From: Capillidium heterosporum
Taxonomy: Eukaryota > Entomophthoromycota > Entomophthoromycetes > Entomophthorales > Capillidiaceae
Length of the DNA: 64,000 nt
Direction: 5' to 3'
Assembly: GCA_016630905.1 (NCBI GenBank)
Contig: WBMQ01000011.1
Location: 248,001-312,000 of the forward strand
The stretch's first letter is position 1. Each line of letters opens with the position of its first letter. The notes beneath the pieces are model-generated. The model did no database searches, was not told where the DNA came from, and saw only the letters and a list, made by a program, of their open reading frames with translations. Below are positions 36,488 to 47,910 of this stretch, in pieces. The position numbers and the translations under genes were made by a program.

Positions 36488-38230
36488 TCAGGGGGTCGAC
36501 GTCAAATCAATGATATCCTTAGTCTTCTTCCCTTTATCCTTTGAACTAGTTGAAGGCTGGATCGGCTCAAAAAGTTGCGGTGTCAGGTAGGATTCTGATC
36601 GGTAAGGATTGGATTGAGGGACGGTTGTCGCCAACTGTATTGGATAAGGTGGTTGGTGATATATATCAGATACCAGGTGCTCGGAACCTTCCGGTACGTA
36701 GGTGGGATAAGCGTTCAGCGGGTCGAGTTCATTATTACTGTAATGCTGGACTCGTGGAGTTGGGCTGACATCGATGTAGGGAGTTTGGCTTCGTCTGAAA
36801 GAAATAGTTAGTAAGTCACTAAAGAAAAAACTACTTCAAATTTAGCACGTCGTGGTAGGACGGATGGATGTAGGAATAGTCCTCCTCATTGCTATGGCTG
36901 CGTTGCTGTAAGGCTTGAGGATGATTGGGAGTATGGTGGATTTGGTGGGGGCTGTAGGAGCCGACGTATCGATTTGAGTGGACGGGGTTGATGGAATTGT
37001 ACCTACCATGATGTTCGGAATGGGACAGATGGCTAGGTTGACTCGAAGCACTAAATGTATCGGGCTCAAACTGAACAAACGAGCCATCGATTGTCGATTT
37101 TATTTTGTCGTTCAAACTTTGTGATGGGAGGATAGTTCTTGAACCAGGTGGTCGGGTAGGGTTGAAAGACAGGTGAAGGCGAAGCTTGATCAGGAGTTCC
37201 GAACTCGATTACGAGGAAGTTGCCTACCTGGGCCTAAGATAGGAGAATGGATAGTAGCGTTCCATCGATGGCTGCCAGCTCTTGGATGTAGTCTTGAACT
37301 TGCATCGGAGGTGGATACCGGTTGATAGTTTTGAGTATGTAACGAAGCTTGAACGATAACATCATTTTCAATTTTTCCAGAAGTCATCTGTTTAGAGCGA
37401 GTGCTTGATCCTAAAGTTCTACTAGATACATATTTTGATATACATTTGCTACTTATCAGGTTAGGACTAGACGTAGCACTGGCTCGGATAAGCGGCTTAT
37501 CGATAAGAAGATTTAGTTCGCTGTTCTCAAAGAGGCTGGGCTGAATAGCTGCTTCGACTACTGCAGCCTCAGACGTAGAGGAAAGTACAACTACATCAGG
37601 ATTTGAAGACGGGCTCGTATCACTGAGAGCGGAGGAACCTGAGGAGCCTGATGTAGTAGTGCTGCTTGTCTTTTGGATCTTGTTGTCAGATTCGGAACTT
37701 GTATCACTGGAGGTGGTTGAATCCGTCGAATCCGAAGTTGTAGTTGTACTATTTTTAGTTGCGCTGGTATTGCGAATCTGAGAGCCAGCGCTTGCCCTTT
37801 TGAGAGTAAAGCTTGATGAGTTTGGATCAGAGCTCCTACTATCGTTTCGTTGGCGTGAAAGGCTATCTGAAAGTCGCGATGAAGGGGTCTTTCCTTTGGA
37901 TAGAAGTAGATCAGAAAGCTTCGCAAGTAGGGGCGCGGTTGTGTTTCAAAGCAGCGATAAAGTCAGGATTTAACTCTATTTTTCAATGACTTGTCAGGTA
38001 TAGAAACCCGAAACTGACTCGAAGCACTTGTAACTAGCTTTTCAGTTTGACTCTTATACTTATTAGAACTCGAACTAGCTTTAGATGAAGTTGAGTTTGG
38101 CGATAGTAGATTGCTGAGGGAGTTCCTTTGCAGTTTGGCAATGTTTTTATGGCTGTTAGGAACTTCCGAGGACAGGTTGAGGGTGCTAGATTCTGATTTA
38201 TTATGAATGGAGAAGTGGCTCGTTGGGTAG
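36488..38230 (-). CDS. Ser/Thr-rich C-terminal region, probably of the Hpc2-like gene
   Basis: Coding-like but unresolved. The end is clear: exons near 37115-36829 and 36787-36488 join in phase across a 40-nt intron with a TACTAAC branch site and give a Pro/His/Tyr/Ser-rich tail ending KKTKDIIDLTSTP. IIDLT is a consensus SUMO-interacting motif. Upstream, 37926-37190 is a Ser/Thr-rich low-complexity region whose frame changes cannot be settled by eye, since two or three frames are open at several points. It may be the disordered C-terminus of the gene starting at 40522 or a separate gene. Two frame ends here are TCC-TGA, noted because coding-like sequence continues in the +1 frame. Confidence 0.45.
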
Positions 38231-40522
38231 TCCGACGTCTATAATCGATGAATTGGTGTTATCGGCTAAAGGGGTGGTTAACTACACTATTTAATAAAAA
38301 TAACCCACCTTCTTCACCGACGGGTATATTTGATCTAACAGTAAGGTCAATCACAGTACTACCGTCTTTCTTGGCGATTCTATCCAATCCCTCTATCAGT
38401 GCCTTTCGAATTAGACCAATGGGGTCATCTAGTTCTTTGAAGCTAGGCGGGGGAAACTTATCCTTATTTAAGGAAAACAGCTGGCTGAGACGACTGGGTG
38501 ACATCTTACCCTCCGGAAACATCTCGACGATCATTTTATAAAGCTTTTGATGGGTCAGCTTGTACTGCAGCGGTTCAAAATCGACGAATTCTTTATCTTT
38601 GAAGCAGGGTTGGTAGTTGCAGTGGGTCTGGTAGTCATCGTCGGCTTGAATCAAGGTGCAAATTACCTTTTGGATTGTGGAATCCAAAATAACTGTTTCA
38701 GGATCTATATAGTTATTAGATTCGCAAAACAAATTGAAAATAAACTTACTATTTTCACAAACCCGATCTACCTCCACCTTCAACAGTTTCCAGTACATAC
38801 CAATGCGCTTTATTTTTCGGTCCAAGCTGTGATTTAAAAATCGACCGGCCAGGTTGCGCACAAGGGTGTATTGTGCAAAACTATTATACCTGGCAAAGAC
38901 TTCCAAAAACGTAGCTAGAGGATCTTTGATCTGGCTCCGGTACTTGATGAAGATTAAAAGGAGTCGCTCTATCTCCAACGTATACTTTTTCCAAGAAGCC
39001 TTTATGTCACCTATTAAATAGAATTAATGTTTAATAATGGATTGAGTATTACATGTGGGGGGTATAGCATCGATTTTGCACTTGGTCTTTAATTCTAGTA
39101 TTGAATATTAGCTCTGGCTATAAGAAGTGGCTTACCCTTAAGTTGCCTGAATCCTGAGGTTATAGAAACAACCAACGACTCCACACACTCGTTGAAGTCA
39201 GTCTAAAAAGCATAGAAATGTTAATTAGTGTTAAGGAAATAACGCTTACGCTGTTAGGTCCTGCTTCGATTTTGGGATCCAAAGACTTTAATCCTTCAAA
39301 GTCAGGGATGGAGTCCCAGTCTTCATTTTCTATCGTCACAGTCAGGGGTTCTGAAGATGCGACTTGTCTTCGGATAGGTGTGGTGTTTTTCTGAGGTGTT
39401 CTCTTAGATTTCGAAGTTCTTGGGAAGGTAAGCAATCATTCACAATATAAATTATAACTTATTAAGCTTGCTTAGGCTGCTATCTGGGTCACCCAATATG
39501 ACCAACCTCCTTTTCTCTGTACCCTTTGGGCCTGATCTTTTCCTGAAATTGAATATTAGCATATATGGAAATTGAAATGTGCTTACGATGTACTTGAAAG
39601 GAGTTTAGGTTGGGGATTCGAAAAATTTACTTGAGTCACTTGAGCTCTCAAGGACGTCAACGTCGCTACTCTCACCTCGTTTCCTTCGTTCTTCAGCTCT
39701 CTTTGTAGCGAAATATTCCCGCCTCCTATTCAAATGATATTACTAAAATGCTTAAATGCTATAAACTTACAGCTTCACTTGAAATCTAGGTGGCTCAGGG
39801 TTCATCGCCGTACCAGACGTAGTATTTCCAGTAGTCTTCCTCAGGCTCCGCTTCGACATCGACCTTGAGTTTCTTCTTTCTCGAGAATGGGTCGTAGTCT
39901 ATTAACAGCTCCGAATCGTCAATAAAGTTATCGTCGAGATCGTATTCTCCAATACTTGAAGCGTCCGAATTCTTTAGTTACTTTTATTAACGTTAAAAAA
40001 CTTATTAGATATATGTACCTTTTCATACTTCTTTATTATATTATCATAAATCCCACCACCTTTCTCATTGTTTGCGAAATCTATCTTTGTTTCCTCTAAA
40101 GAATCCTGGTCATCTGAATTTTCATTTTCATTTAGCTCTTCAGATTTTAAATCCTCCTCATCTTCCCCTTCTTCATCCATTTCTTCATCCTCTTCATTTA
40201 CTCGGCTTTGCTTCTCATATTCATCGACAAAGTTGATAAATGCCTTGCCGTTTTCTGGAGTAATTTCAATTACCTGGGTTGGTAAGCGTTCGTTCTTATA
40301 TTTGAGTATATCGTGGGGTTTATCGCCGTCATTTTCACTCCCTTCACTTGAAATTATTTCTGTGGCATCGGTTATAGGGCTATCTCCAATATCTTCACTA
40401 CCCTCTTTATCTTCATCCCCACTATGATAGGTATCGTCGGTGCTATCTGAGCTTTCGATATCTATTGTAACTTCACCATTGGCGGTCTCCTCCTTACCTT
40501 CAACTGTTTCCTTTTCTTCCAT
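38231..40522 (-). CDS. Hpc2/ubinuclein-like (HIRA histone-chaperone subunit)
   Basis: Hpc2/ubinuclein proteins bind H3.3-H4 as part of the HIRA complex in replication-independent nucleosome assembly. Exon 1 (40522-40019, 168 codons) is strongly acidic. Exon 2 (from 39971) carries a HUN-type motif: EYDLDDNFIDDSELL (about residues 177-191), then PFSRKKK and YWKYYVW. Beyond it come RREYFATKRAEERRKRG (39725 down) and a basic/Ser linker. A helical region follows (39200-38259) with WKKYTLEIERLLLIFIKYRS, a segment LYKMIVEMFPEGKMSPSRL that loosely recalls the ubinuclein middle domain, and VIDLT, a SUMO-interaction-like motif. Exon joins at 40019/39971, at 39771/39725 and near 39080/39010 are good. 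Between 39860 and 39440 the frame changes in ways introns do not fully explain: CCC-TGA near 39801 and ACC-TAA near 39610 are each followed by coding-like sequence in +1. Confidence 0.65.
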
Positions 40523-40847
40523 TTATGTTTGAATCTAAAGTATCTGAGATTTGAAGCAAGCTTTAGCGATATAATTGATGGTTAGTGAACTAAACGTAAT
40601 CGAAATTTTAGCTTTTGCCCTTAAACTCAGATAGATTTCATATAATTTGTTCTGAAAATTGGTTGCTTATTTACAAATTGAATCTTAAGAATATATCCAG
40701 CTTTTCGGATCAGAGTGCAAATCCATAGGAAACTGCAAAGGTTTTGGCATGTTTGTCTTGAAACATCTAACAAGCTTGTCTATAACTAAAACTTTTGATC
40801 AAAGTTCAACTTCAAACCATCAGTCCAAATTCTACTAAGACAAAAGT
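40523..40847. promoter_or_regulatory. Bidirectional promoter, Hpc2-like / DIS3
   Basis: A 325-bp spacer between two divergent starts (40522 minus, 40848 plus), so both promoters must lie here. No clear TATA element is apparent, as is common for housekeeping genes. Confidence 0.6.
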
Positions 40848-43800
40848 ATGTTACGGAACAAGGCCTTCAACAAGAAGACTTCCAAGGGTAAGGTAGTTCG
40901 AGTAGTTACCGAGCACTACCTTCGAGACGATATTCCCTGCCTCATAACCGAATGTACAAGCTGTCCCAAGTCAACCACCAACAAGAGCCAGCCGCTACCA
41001 ACTACCAACTCTACTCCGGCTCAATTTATCAACTTACCTCACTACATCATACCCGACACCAATATAGTAGTTGATCAAGTATATTTTTATTGTGAAATAG
41101 TTTTAATTTTAGTGTTACAAATAAGTTAGACGTCTTGGATAAGCTGGATAACGTTGTCATCTTGACAACCGTCGTCGACGAGGTTAAGAACTTGAGTCTG
41201 AAGGCCTACAACAAATTGAAACCCTGGATAAGCGATGAAAGTCGACGTATTCAACTGTTTTCCAATGAGCACCACAAGTACTTTATTTTCGAATGAAACA
41301 AACCTTTTACTTACAACTGCTTTTTGATAGAGAGACTTTCGTTGAACGTCTACCCAGCGAAACTCCCAATGACCGAAACGACAGAGGTAAATTAAATATC
41401 TTCAACTAGACTAACTTTGATGGATAACAGCTATAAGGATAGCTACCAAGTGGTATGCCGATCACCTCCACCAACAGTTTCCCAACCAAGCTACTGCTGT
41501 TCTACTAACTGATGACCGGAGATAATCGTGCTAAAGCCAAACAAATGGGGCTACTCGCTTTCTCTAGTAATTGAACTTAGGTTTGCTATGTACTAACCCA
41601 GTTTTTAATTTTTTAAAAAGTTAGCGAATATATCGACAAAGTAACGGACAACGATCAACTGGTCGATTTGTTGGCTGTACGTACTGACCATAAATTAGCC
41701 AAATTAAGTCTAGATCACTACAGCTATCCTGAGGTACCTTCATTGTAACTTCTAACTCACCTCCTAATTTCTTTGATTGGATAGTATATCAGCACCTTAG
41801 CTATGACAACGGGGCTCGCCAACAACCGCTACTTACGGGGAACCCTCAACGTCAGCCTGCACAACTATTTAGAGTCTTCTATATTCACGACAATCGACGG
41901 CAAATCCAGCCAAGTCTCCATCTTGGGTAGGTGGAATATGAATCGAGCCGTACAGGGAGACCAAGTCTGCGTAGAGTTGCTTCCCAAGTCGGAGTGGCGG
42001 AACCCTTCAGCAGTCGTAGTAGAGAATGAGGCCGACGAAGCCAAGTTAGAACAGGCTCTAGTCACAAAGCCTAATCCTGACGAACCGGTCCAACCTTGTG
42101 GTAAAGTGATTGGCATTATCAAGCACAACTGGCGTCCCTACTGTGGCTATTTACTTGCCAACGATCAAATTTCCAAGGAGATCAGTAGTGAAACCAGTGT
42201 CACCTGTTATTTCCAACCTTTGGATCAGAGAGTCCCCAAGATCCGCATCCAGACCCGTCAGCTTTCCCAACACTCCCAATCGCGAGTCGTAGTCTCTATA
42301 GACGGATGGTCACATACCTCCAAGTACCCTAACGGGCATATCGTCAAATCATTAGGGGCGGTAGGTGATCGGGATGTGGAGACAGAGGTTTTACTTTTGG
42401 AGCACGACGTTCCTTACCACGAGTTTTCCAAGCACATCTTGGCTGAACTTCCTACCGAAGGGGAAAGCTGGTTGGTCACAGAAGGGGATTTCACCAAACG
42501 TAGGGACTTTAGGGACCTCGACGTATGCTCGATAGATCCTCCTGGCTGTACCGATATCGACGACGCTTTACATGCCAGGAAACTACCCAACGGGAATTAT
42601 GAGATCGGAGTCCATATTGCCGACGTCACCCACTTCGTCAAGCCAGGCACCAAGATGGACACGGAGGCTGCTAACCGATGTACCTCGGTCTACCTCGTCA
42701 ACAAACGTATCGATATGTTACCCGGCTTATTAGGCACCAATTTATGCTCCTTACGTAGTGACGTCGAACGTTTGGCCTTTAGTTGCATCTGGGAAGTTCA
42801 AGAAGATGGTACCATCGTCGACACCCAGTTTAGCAAGTCGGTCATCAAGAGTAAGTTCTCCTTCACCTACCAGGCTGCCCAAGAGCGTATCGACGACACC
42901 ACTAAAACAGACAGTCTTACCGAGGGACTACGTACCTTGAATAGGTTCGCCCAGCATTTCAAGACAAAAAGGATGGAGGCGGGTGCCCTCACCTTGAGTA
43001 GCCCCGAGGTGCGCTTCAGCTTGGAGAACGAGAGCCAAGATCCAGTCGATGTCGAGATGAAGGCTTTACACGCGACCAACGCCTTAGTCGAAGAGTTCAT
43101 GTTGCTAGCCAACGTTTCGGTAGCTAAACGTATCTACCAAGCCTTCCCTGCCTCCGCCTTACTACGATCTCACAACGCTCCACCTTCCACCAACTTTGAA
43201 ACTTTGAACAAAGCGCTTCAACTTTTAGGCGAAGACGTTCAACTTCAGTTTGGCAGTTCCAAGCAGCTAGCCGACTCTTTGGATAAAATTGACATCCCTA
43301 AAGATCCCTACTTGAACAAGTTGGTGCGAATTTTGACAACCAGATGCATGATGCAAGCCAAATATATACCGTCGGGTGCTGTCTCTGAAAAGGACTTTTG
43401 GCATTATGGATTAGCTTGTCCTATCTACACCCACTTTACGTCTCCAATTCGAAGATACTCGGGTACTTATTTTTGCTAGTTTTTTATAGATGGAAATTGG
43501 AGTACTAAACCCAATGTATTTTATAGATGTCCTAGTACACCGGTTGTTGTATGCCGCCATTGACCCCGAGCAAATCCTCGACCCCAAACTCCTTAACCAA
43601 CGTGGTATGACCCACCAGTGCTGATGGTAACTACATTTAATTTTTTAAATATTTACTAACTTTTAAAAGTACTCAACAAGCGACACCATATGGCCCAATT
43701 AGCTTCGCGCGCCTCTGTCGAATTGTACACCCACATCTACTTCCAAAACCGGACCGTGTACGAGGAAGCTTACGTCATCAAAGTTTTACGCAACGGCTTC

Positions 43801-44128
43801 GTTCGTTCTTATCCCCAAGTTTGGATTGGAGTCCATCGTGCACCTTGATGCCACCTACTTGGAAGCCCCTGTACTATTCAACTATGACCAAGTTAACAAC
43901 GCTTTGAACTTTATCAACAGAGATCAAGGTAGAAAGGAGGTGAAGATTCAGCTGTTTATGAAAGTCAAGGTAAGGTTACAGATTGTCGATAAAGATGTGG
44001 AGTCGGGATTGGGTAGGAAGACTTTGGTAGTTCGATTGGTGGAGCCTAACATTGAAGGACTGTCGGTTGAGGAAGTGGTGGAGCAAGGGAAGGAAGGTAG
44101 TCCCAAGAAGTTACCTCGATTGGAATAA
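40848..44128 (+). CDS. DIS3: DIS3/RRP44, catalytic exosome ribonuclease, with three frame breaks
   Basis: 3'-5' exonuclease and endonuclease of the RNA exosome. Eight exons: 40848-41078, 41126-41277, 41331-41386, 41431-41566, 41621-41733, 41785-43462, 43527-43626, 43670-44128; 2925 nt. Domains: CR3-like N-terminus (EHYLRDDIPC), PIN domain (PDTNIVV, NEHHKETF, NDRNDRAIR), cold-shock region, RNB domain with the four-Asp motif SIDPPGCTDIDDAL, SPIRRYSD, and a C-terminal S1 domain (LIPKFGLESIVHLD). Family alignment demands one extra base to be skipped at three places. At 41520-41525, CGG-AGA-TAA continues as NRAKAKQ. At 43622, TGC-TGA continues as DVLNKRHHMAQ. At 43804, GGC-TTC-GTT-C continues as VLIPKFG. 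Skipping three bases gives 973 aa, the usual family size. The gene is essential in studied fungi, so genuine pseudogenisation is unlikely unless another copy exists. Confidence 0.92.
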
Positions 44129-44240
44129 TAGATTACTTTTTTCAAAACTTTTTAACACAATCTTACTTTCCTATAACTAGTTCAAAGCCAATTTAAACTT
44201 CAGATATTTAACTCAAACTTTATTTTTCTAAATTTAAGAT

Positions 44241-44248
44241 ATATAAAG
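44241..44248 (+). promoter_or_regulatory. TATA-like element of Cys-rich copy C
   Basis: ATATAAAG about 50 bp upstream of the ATG at 44296, at a spacing like that seen for copy F. Confidence 0.4.
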
Positions 44249-44295
44249 ACCGTAACCAAAGCAATACTATTAGGTATAAATTAAACTAAATAACT

Positions 44296-44568
44296 ATGAA
44301 CGATCCAATTAGGGACATAGGTAAGTCCAAACTATCACTAACTTATACCTACACAACCACTAGTATGGATATGGATAAATCTTTAGTTGTAGGTAGAAAC
44401 ATTAAAGCTATAGACTATACGGATCCCCAATTTAAATCGACCGATTCTGTTCCCGAGAGGAACGGCATTCTGGATTGCTTTGAGTGATTGGATGAGTGAG
44501 AATGTTGTGCTGGAAACTGTATTGGAAATGTCTGTATTGCAGATTTCCAAAGCATGGAATACACTTGA
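44296..44568 (+). pseudogene. Cys-rich family copy C, two in-frame TGA codons
   Basis: A 91-codon frame with an intact N-terminal block (LTYTYTTTSMDMDKSLVV). TGA codons at 44485-44487 and 44497-44499 interrupt it just before the Cys block, which then continues in the same frame as CCAGNCIGNVC to a final TGA at 44566-44568. The block after the stops closely matches copy B (GDCIGNAC), so the frame has not drifted. Either a recent pseudogene or, less likely, TGA readthrough. The start and TATA element remain intact. Confidence 0.7.
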
Positions 44569-45408
44569 TGGAGCTAGTGAAGGTGGTATTGATTTAGAAA
44601 ATTGTACATATATAAGTGAAGTATTATGTTAAAGATATTGATTGCTTATGCTTAACTATTTCCCTATATAAGAGCTCTTTAAATTGATATCGATGTGTTA
44701 TATAGCTATGTATAGCATTTAAATGTATAAATTCATATATAAGCTAACAACAGGTCTCGTTTAAATTTCTATTACTGCAGGTGTTGATGAATTGTAAGAT
44801 ATAAGGTGAATCCTATCCTATCGTCTCATGTATCTCTATAGATTTGATTGCTATACTCAAACTGAAGTTATCATTTAGAAGCCACGGATTCAAGTCTTTT
44901 AATTATCTGATTACTAGAACTCTTTATTTCAAGTTATAATATAAAGGGAGGTGATTAAACTAATTGAGCCCAGTATAAATTAATTGAAAGTCTTGGCAAG
45001 CTATATTTAGGAAAAATGAGTTTCACTGGTTTAAATCCAATTTCTATTAAACTGATTAGATTGAAGCAATCAGCCCGATATGATATTAAAAACATTTCTT
45101 ATATCGTCATAAAGAAGGCGTAAATCACTCTACACCTATTATACTAAAAATATCCTACTATTCCATCCTACACCAATCTTGAACGCAATCTAGCATAACA
45201 AAGTTTCCAACTCTTCCAAAATACGCATGTATTGCTACCTTTCAAAAGGAAGGGTTATTTTAGTTGGAAGGTGGAAGCTTACAAATTAAAATTAGAAATC
45301 TTCATTGAGATACTACCGTAGTACCCTATATATAGCCCATATACCAAGCTAATTTTTAATTTAAAGCTCTCAAAAATATATTCCGAGATAGTTTTGATAT
45401 ATAATAAG
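44569..45408. other. Intergenic
   Basis: AT-rich, no coding signal recognised. Confidence 0.4.
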
Positions 45409-45760
45409 TGTCAACTTAGCTCTCAGGCTAAGTTGGGTGTCGAACATTGGAACATTAATTTTTCATAAGAAACCTACGATTTGGCTACTACTGGACAGAG
45501 CATTTTGGGATGATACAGTTACATATTCATCCCTGCGCTTTGAAATACCTACCATTCATTAGTATACATTCTAACTAATAGCGAAGTGCTCAAATTACCT
45601 AAGACCGATTTCTATTGAGAAGGTAAGTTTGGGATTTCGGACTTAATGCCGGATTTCTCTGATGGTTGACTTGCAGAGAAAGTGAATCCAAAATGCGGAG
45701 GCGGACAGCAGTAATTAGGATAGTGACTCTCCGGTTCATTAAGAAAAGAGTTCACTGACA
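45409..45760 (+). repeat. Dispersed ~350-bp repeat, copy 2
   Basis: Aligns with the reverse complement of 28561-28908. It begins TGTCAACTTAGCTC and contains the terminal stem-loop CAACTTAGC/GCTAAGTTG (45412-45435), ending near TTCACTGACA. The near-equal length (352 against 348) argues for a defined element, for example a solo LTR or MITE. No target duplication was found. Confidence 0.7.
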
Positions 45761-45797
45761 AGCCTCCAAATTATGCCTTGTTTCGGATCTACCATAT

Positions 45798-45975
45798 AAG
45801 GAGGACAAAGGAGGAAAAGAGAGAAAGAAGAGGAGACAGAGAGAAAAGACAGACAGAGAGAGAAAAGAGAGAGAGGATAAGAAGAGGACAAAAACGGGAA
45901 ACAGACCACCAAACAAGAAGAAACGGATAGGAGGACAAAAAGGACGGTGAAAGAACAAGAGGGAAAGAAAAAGAG
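45798..45975 (+). repeat. Polypurine (GA-rich) tract, about 180 bp
   Basis: Almost uninterrupted A/G on the plus strand, with GAGAGAGA and GGAGGACAAA words, unlike the surrounding AT-rich DNA. The minus-strand open frames across it are composition artefacts. Confidence 0.8.
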
Positions 45976-46208
45976 TTTCTGGATCGCTTTCAGCAATAGA
46001 GGAAAAGAGAGTTTCTGAGTCGGTTTATCAGAATTGTTTGAGACCTTTCTTTTGAGTTCGCCCTAATCATAGATTAAGTTTGGGTTAGGTTGATTATAAC
46101 GTTTTAAGGGTTCCTAACCAGAAGTGTCGCAAGAATAAAGCTTTTATATTGGATTTAATTGTAGGGCAGTTGCCGCATCTATATTAGTCAGCCCACAACA
46201 CGATACAC

Positions 46209-46356
46209 ATGTCACGTCCCATGCCGAAGGACTCACCAAGTTCGGCCGAACCCACTCGACTGGAAGTCCGAGCCAGTGGTCAAACACTCAGCGAGGGCGA
46301 CCAGCCAACAATAAGTATAAAGGCTAGGGCTAAAACAACAGCGCCTTTGAATTAAA
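46209..46356 (+). other. GC-richer open patch, unassigned
   Basis: A frame starting at the ATG at 46209 (reading MSRPMPKDSPSSAEPTRL and on) lies in a patch with clearly higher GC than its flanks. It follows the dispersed repeat and the polypurine tract. It could be a remnant of the leader or gag region of a retroelement, but there is no diagnostic motif. Confidence 0.25.
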
Positions 46357-46399
46357 AGTCAAGATAGCAGCCCTAGCTGTAGAAAATGTTGAAGTTTAA

Positions 46400-46585
46400 T
46401 CAAAAGTACCACCCAATTTTACCTATACGATTACTATCATGGATATCAAAAACTCTTCAATTACAAAAGAGTCGATTTCAACACAATTAAACTTGGCCCT
46501 AAATTCAAGTTCTAGTAATCCAAAACCGACTGTTATGTCGATTTTTCAATGTAACAATTACACTACCTTCTTTAGTTCAATATAA
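46400..46585 (+). pseudogene. Cys-rich family copy D, N-terminal remnant
   Basis: Open frame beginning right after an in-frame TAA (46397-46399) and reading VPPNFTYTITIMDIKNSS. It aligns with the family block of copy A (PIPTYTITTMDVNNAL) and copy F (LPNLTYTVTTMNMGTT). There is no upstream ATG in frame and no CC-x-GD block downstream; only one Cys occurs. A decayed copy. Confidence 0.55.
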
Positions 46586-47910
46586 AATTCAATATCCAAG
46601 TGCTTCGACGTCAGAGATAATTGTTTTTGTGTATGCTTCAATACTTTATGCGATTTTTTATCGGATGTTATAGTGATTGCTTTAACAATGAAAACTGCTG
46701 CTTGAGAGCCTGCATTGAAAATGCCTATACCGTAGCCTGTGATGGTCCAATTTAATACGACACAAATTAGTAAAGACATTTTAACCTATATACGACGAAT
46801 TTATTCGATATATACCAATACATATGTTTTTGATTCTTATAAATTTTCCTTAAGCTTTCAGGATATTTTCATATATTTCTTATATGAAAATTAACCTGAA
46901 TAGCAAAAGCTTGAAAATTATTATACTATATACTATTAAAATAGTGCTCTTATACACATATATTAAATTTAAGAGGTATGCTAAATATATTTCAAAAATT
47001 ATAAGTGTCTATTGGTAAATTTTACTAAATGTAAACAATACTATCGATCACTTTGATAAAATTTGCAAATGTTTAGTATTCAATTGTACCAATCACATTT
47101 ACTAATTCCCATTCAAAATAGCAGTTTCTTTAGACTAGTATTAATGTGCTTGTTAGTAGCTTATAATTTATAAAATATTTTAATATAACACATCAAACTA
47201 TACAAACTAATAATAGATCCTGTTGATATCTATTTTCATTATATGTAGACGGAGGATGGGTCTCAAAAGTATAGATCGAACACCTTTCTATCTTCTTATT
47301 TACTGTTATGAATTTGAAAGTGCCTTTAACTAGCCATAAATTTGGGCCTTTTTACTGTTTAATCAATTTGGATCTATTCTTTAAGCTAGATTAAAAGGAG
47401 AATAGCTAAATCGATGAGATTCCATATATAATAGTTAAAAATCTTGGTAAAGTAAATTTAGAAAGATTGGCAGTAATCGTTGGCTTAGTCAAATTCTCGC
47501 TAAGAGTTGAAATTATCGATCACTTACAATATCAGACACGTCTTATATACTAATGTAAAGCATAATTCATTAACAACATTTTTTATTTGTCATAATATAA
47601 ATTTCTTGTCAATTCACATTAATACAACCACCATATCTAAAGTTCAAATGGATTCAAACATTTTCAAAACTAGAGATTATTACTTCCTATAAAGGTAAAA
47701 GGTTTTATTGAAGGACAGAAATCCATTGATGATTAATTCAAAATCTTATTTAAAATTTTTATATCGTATAATTAGTTCATGTATAAACCCGTTTTTAACA
47801 TTTCATTTTTAAATTTTCAATTCTTCATCACCATTATTAAGGAATATTCCACCCTTAATGAAGGTATAAAGACCAAAGTTAGGCTACCAATACACGTAAA
47901 TTTAATATAA
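46586..47910. other. Intergenic, AT-rich
   Basis: No coding or RNA gene signal recognised. Confidence 0.4.

Noticed and set aside
40068-40427. Ser/Phe-rich plus-strand open frame of 119 codons
   Set aside because: Complement of the acidic N-terminus of the Hpc2-like gene; composition is explained by Glu/Asp codons on the other strand.
45739-45996. Minus-strand Phe/Ser/Leu-rich open frames
   Set aside because: Complement of the polypurine tract; a low-complexity artefact.
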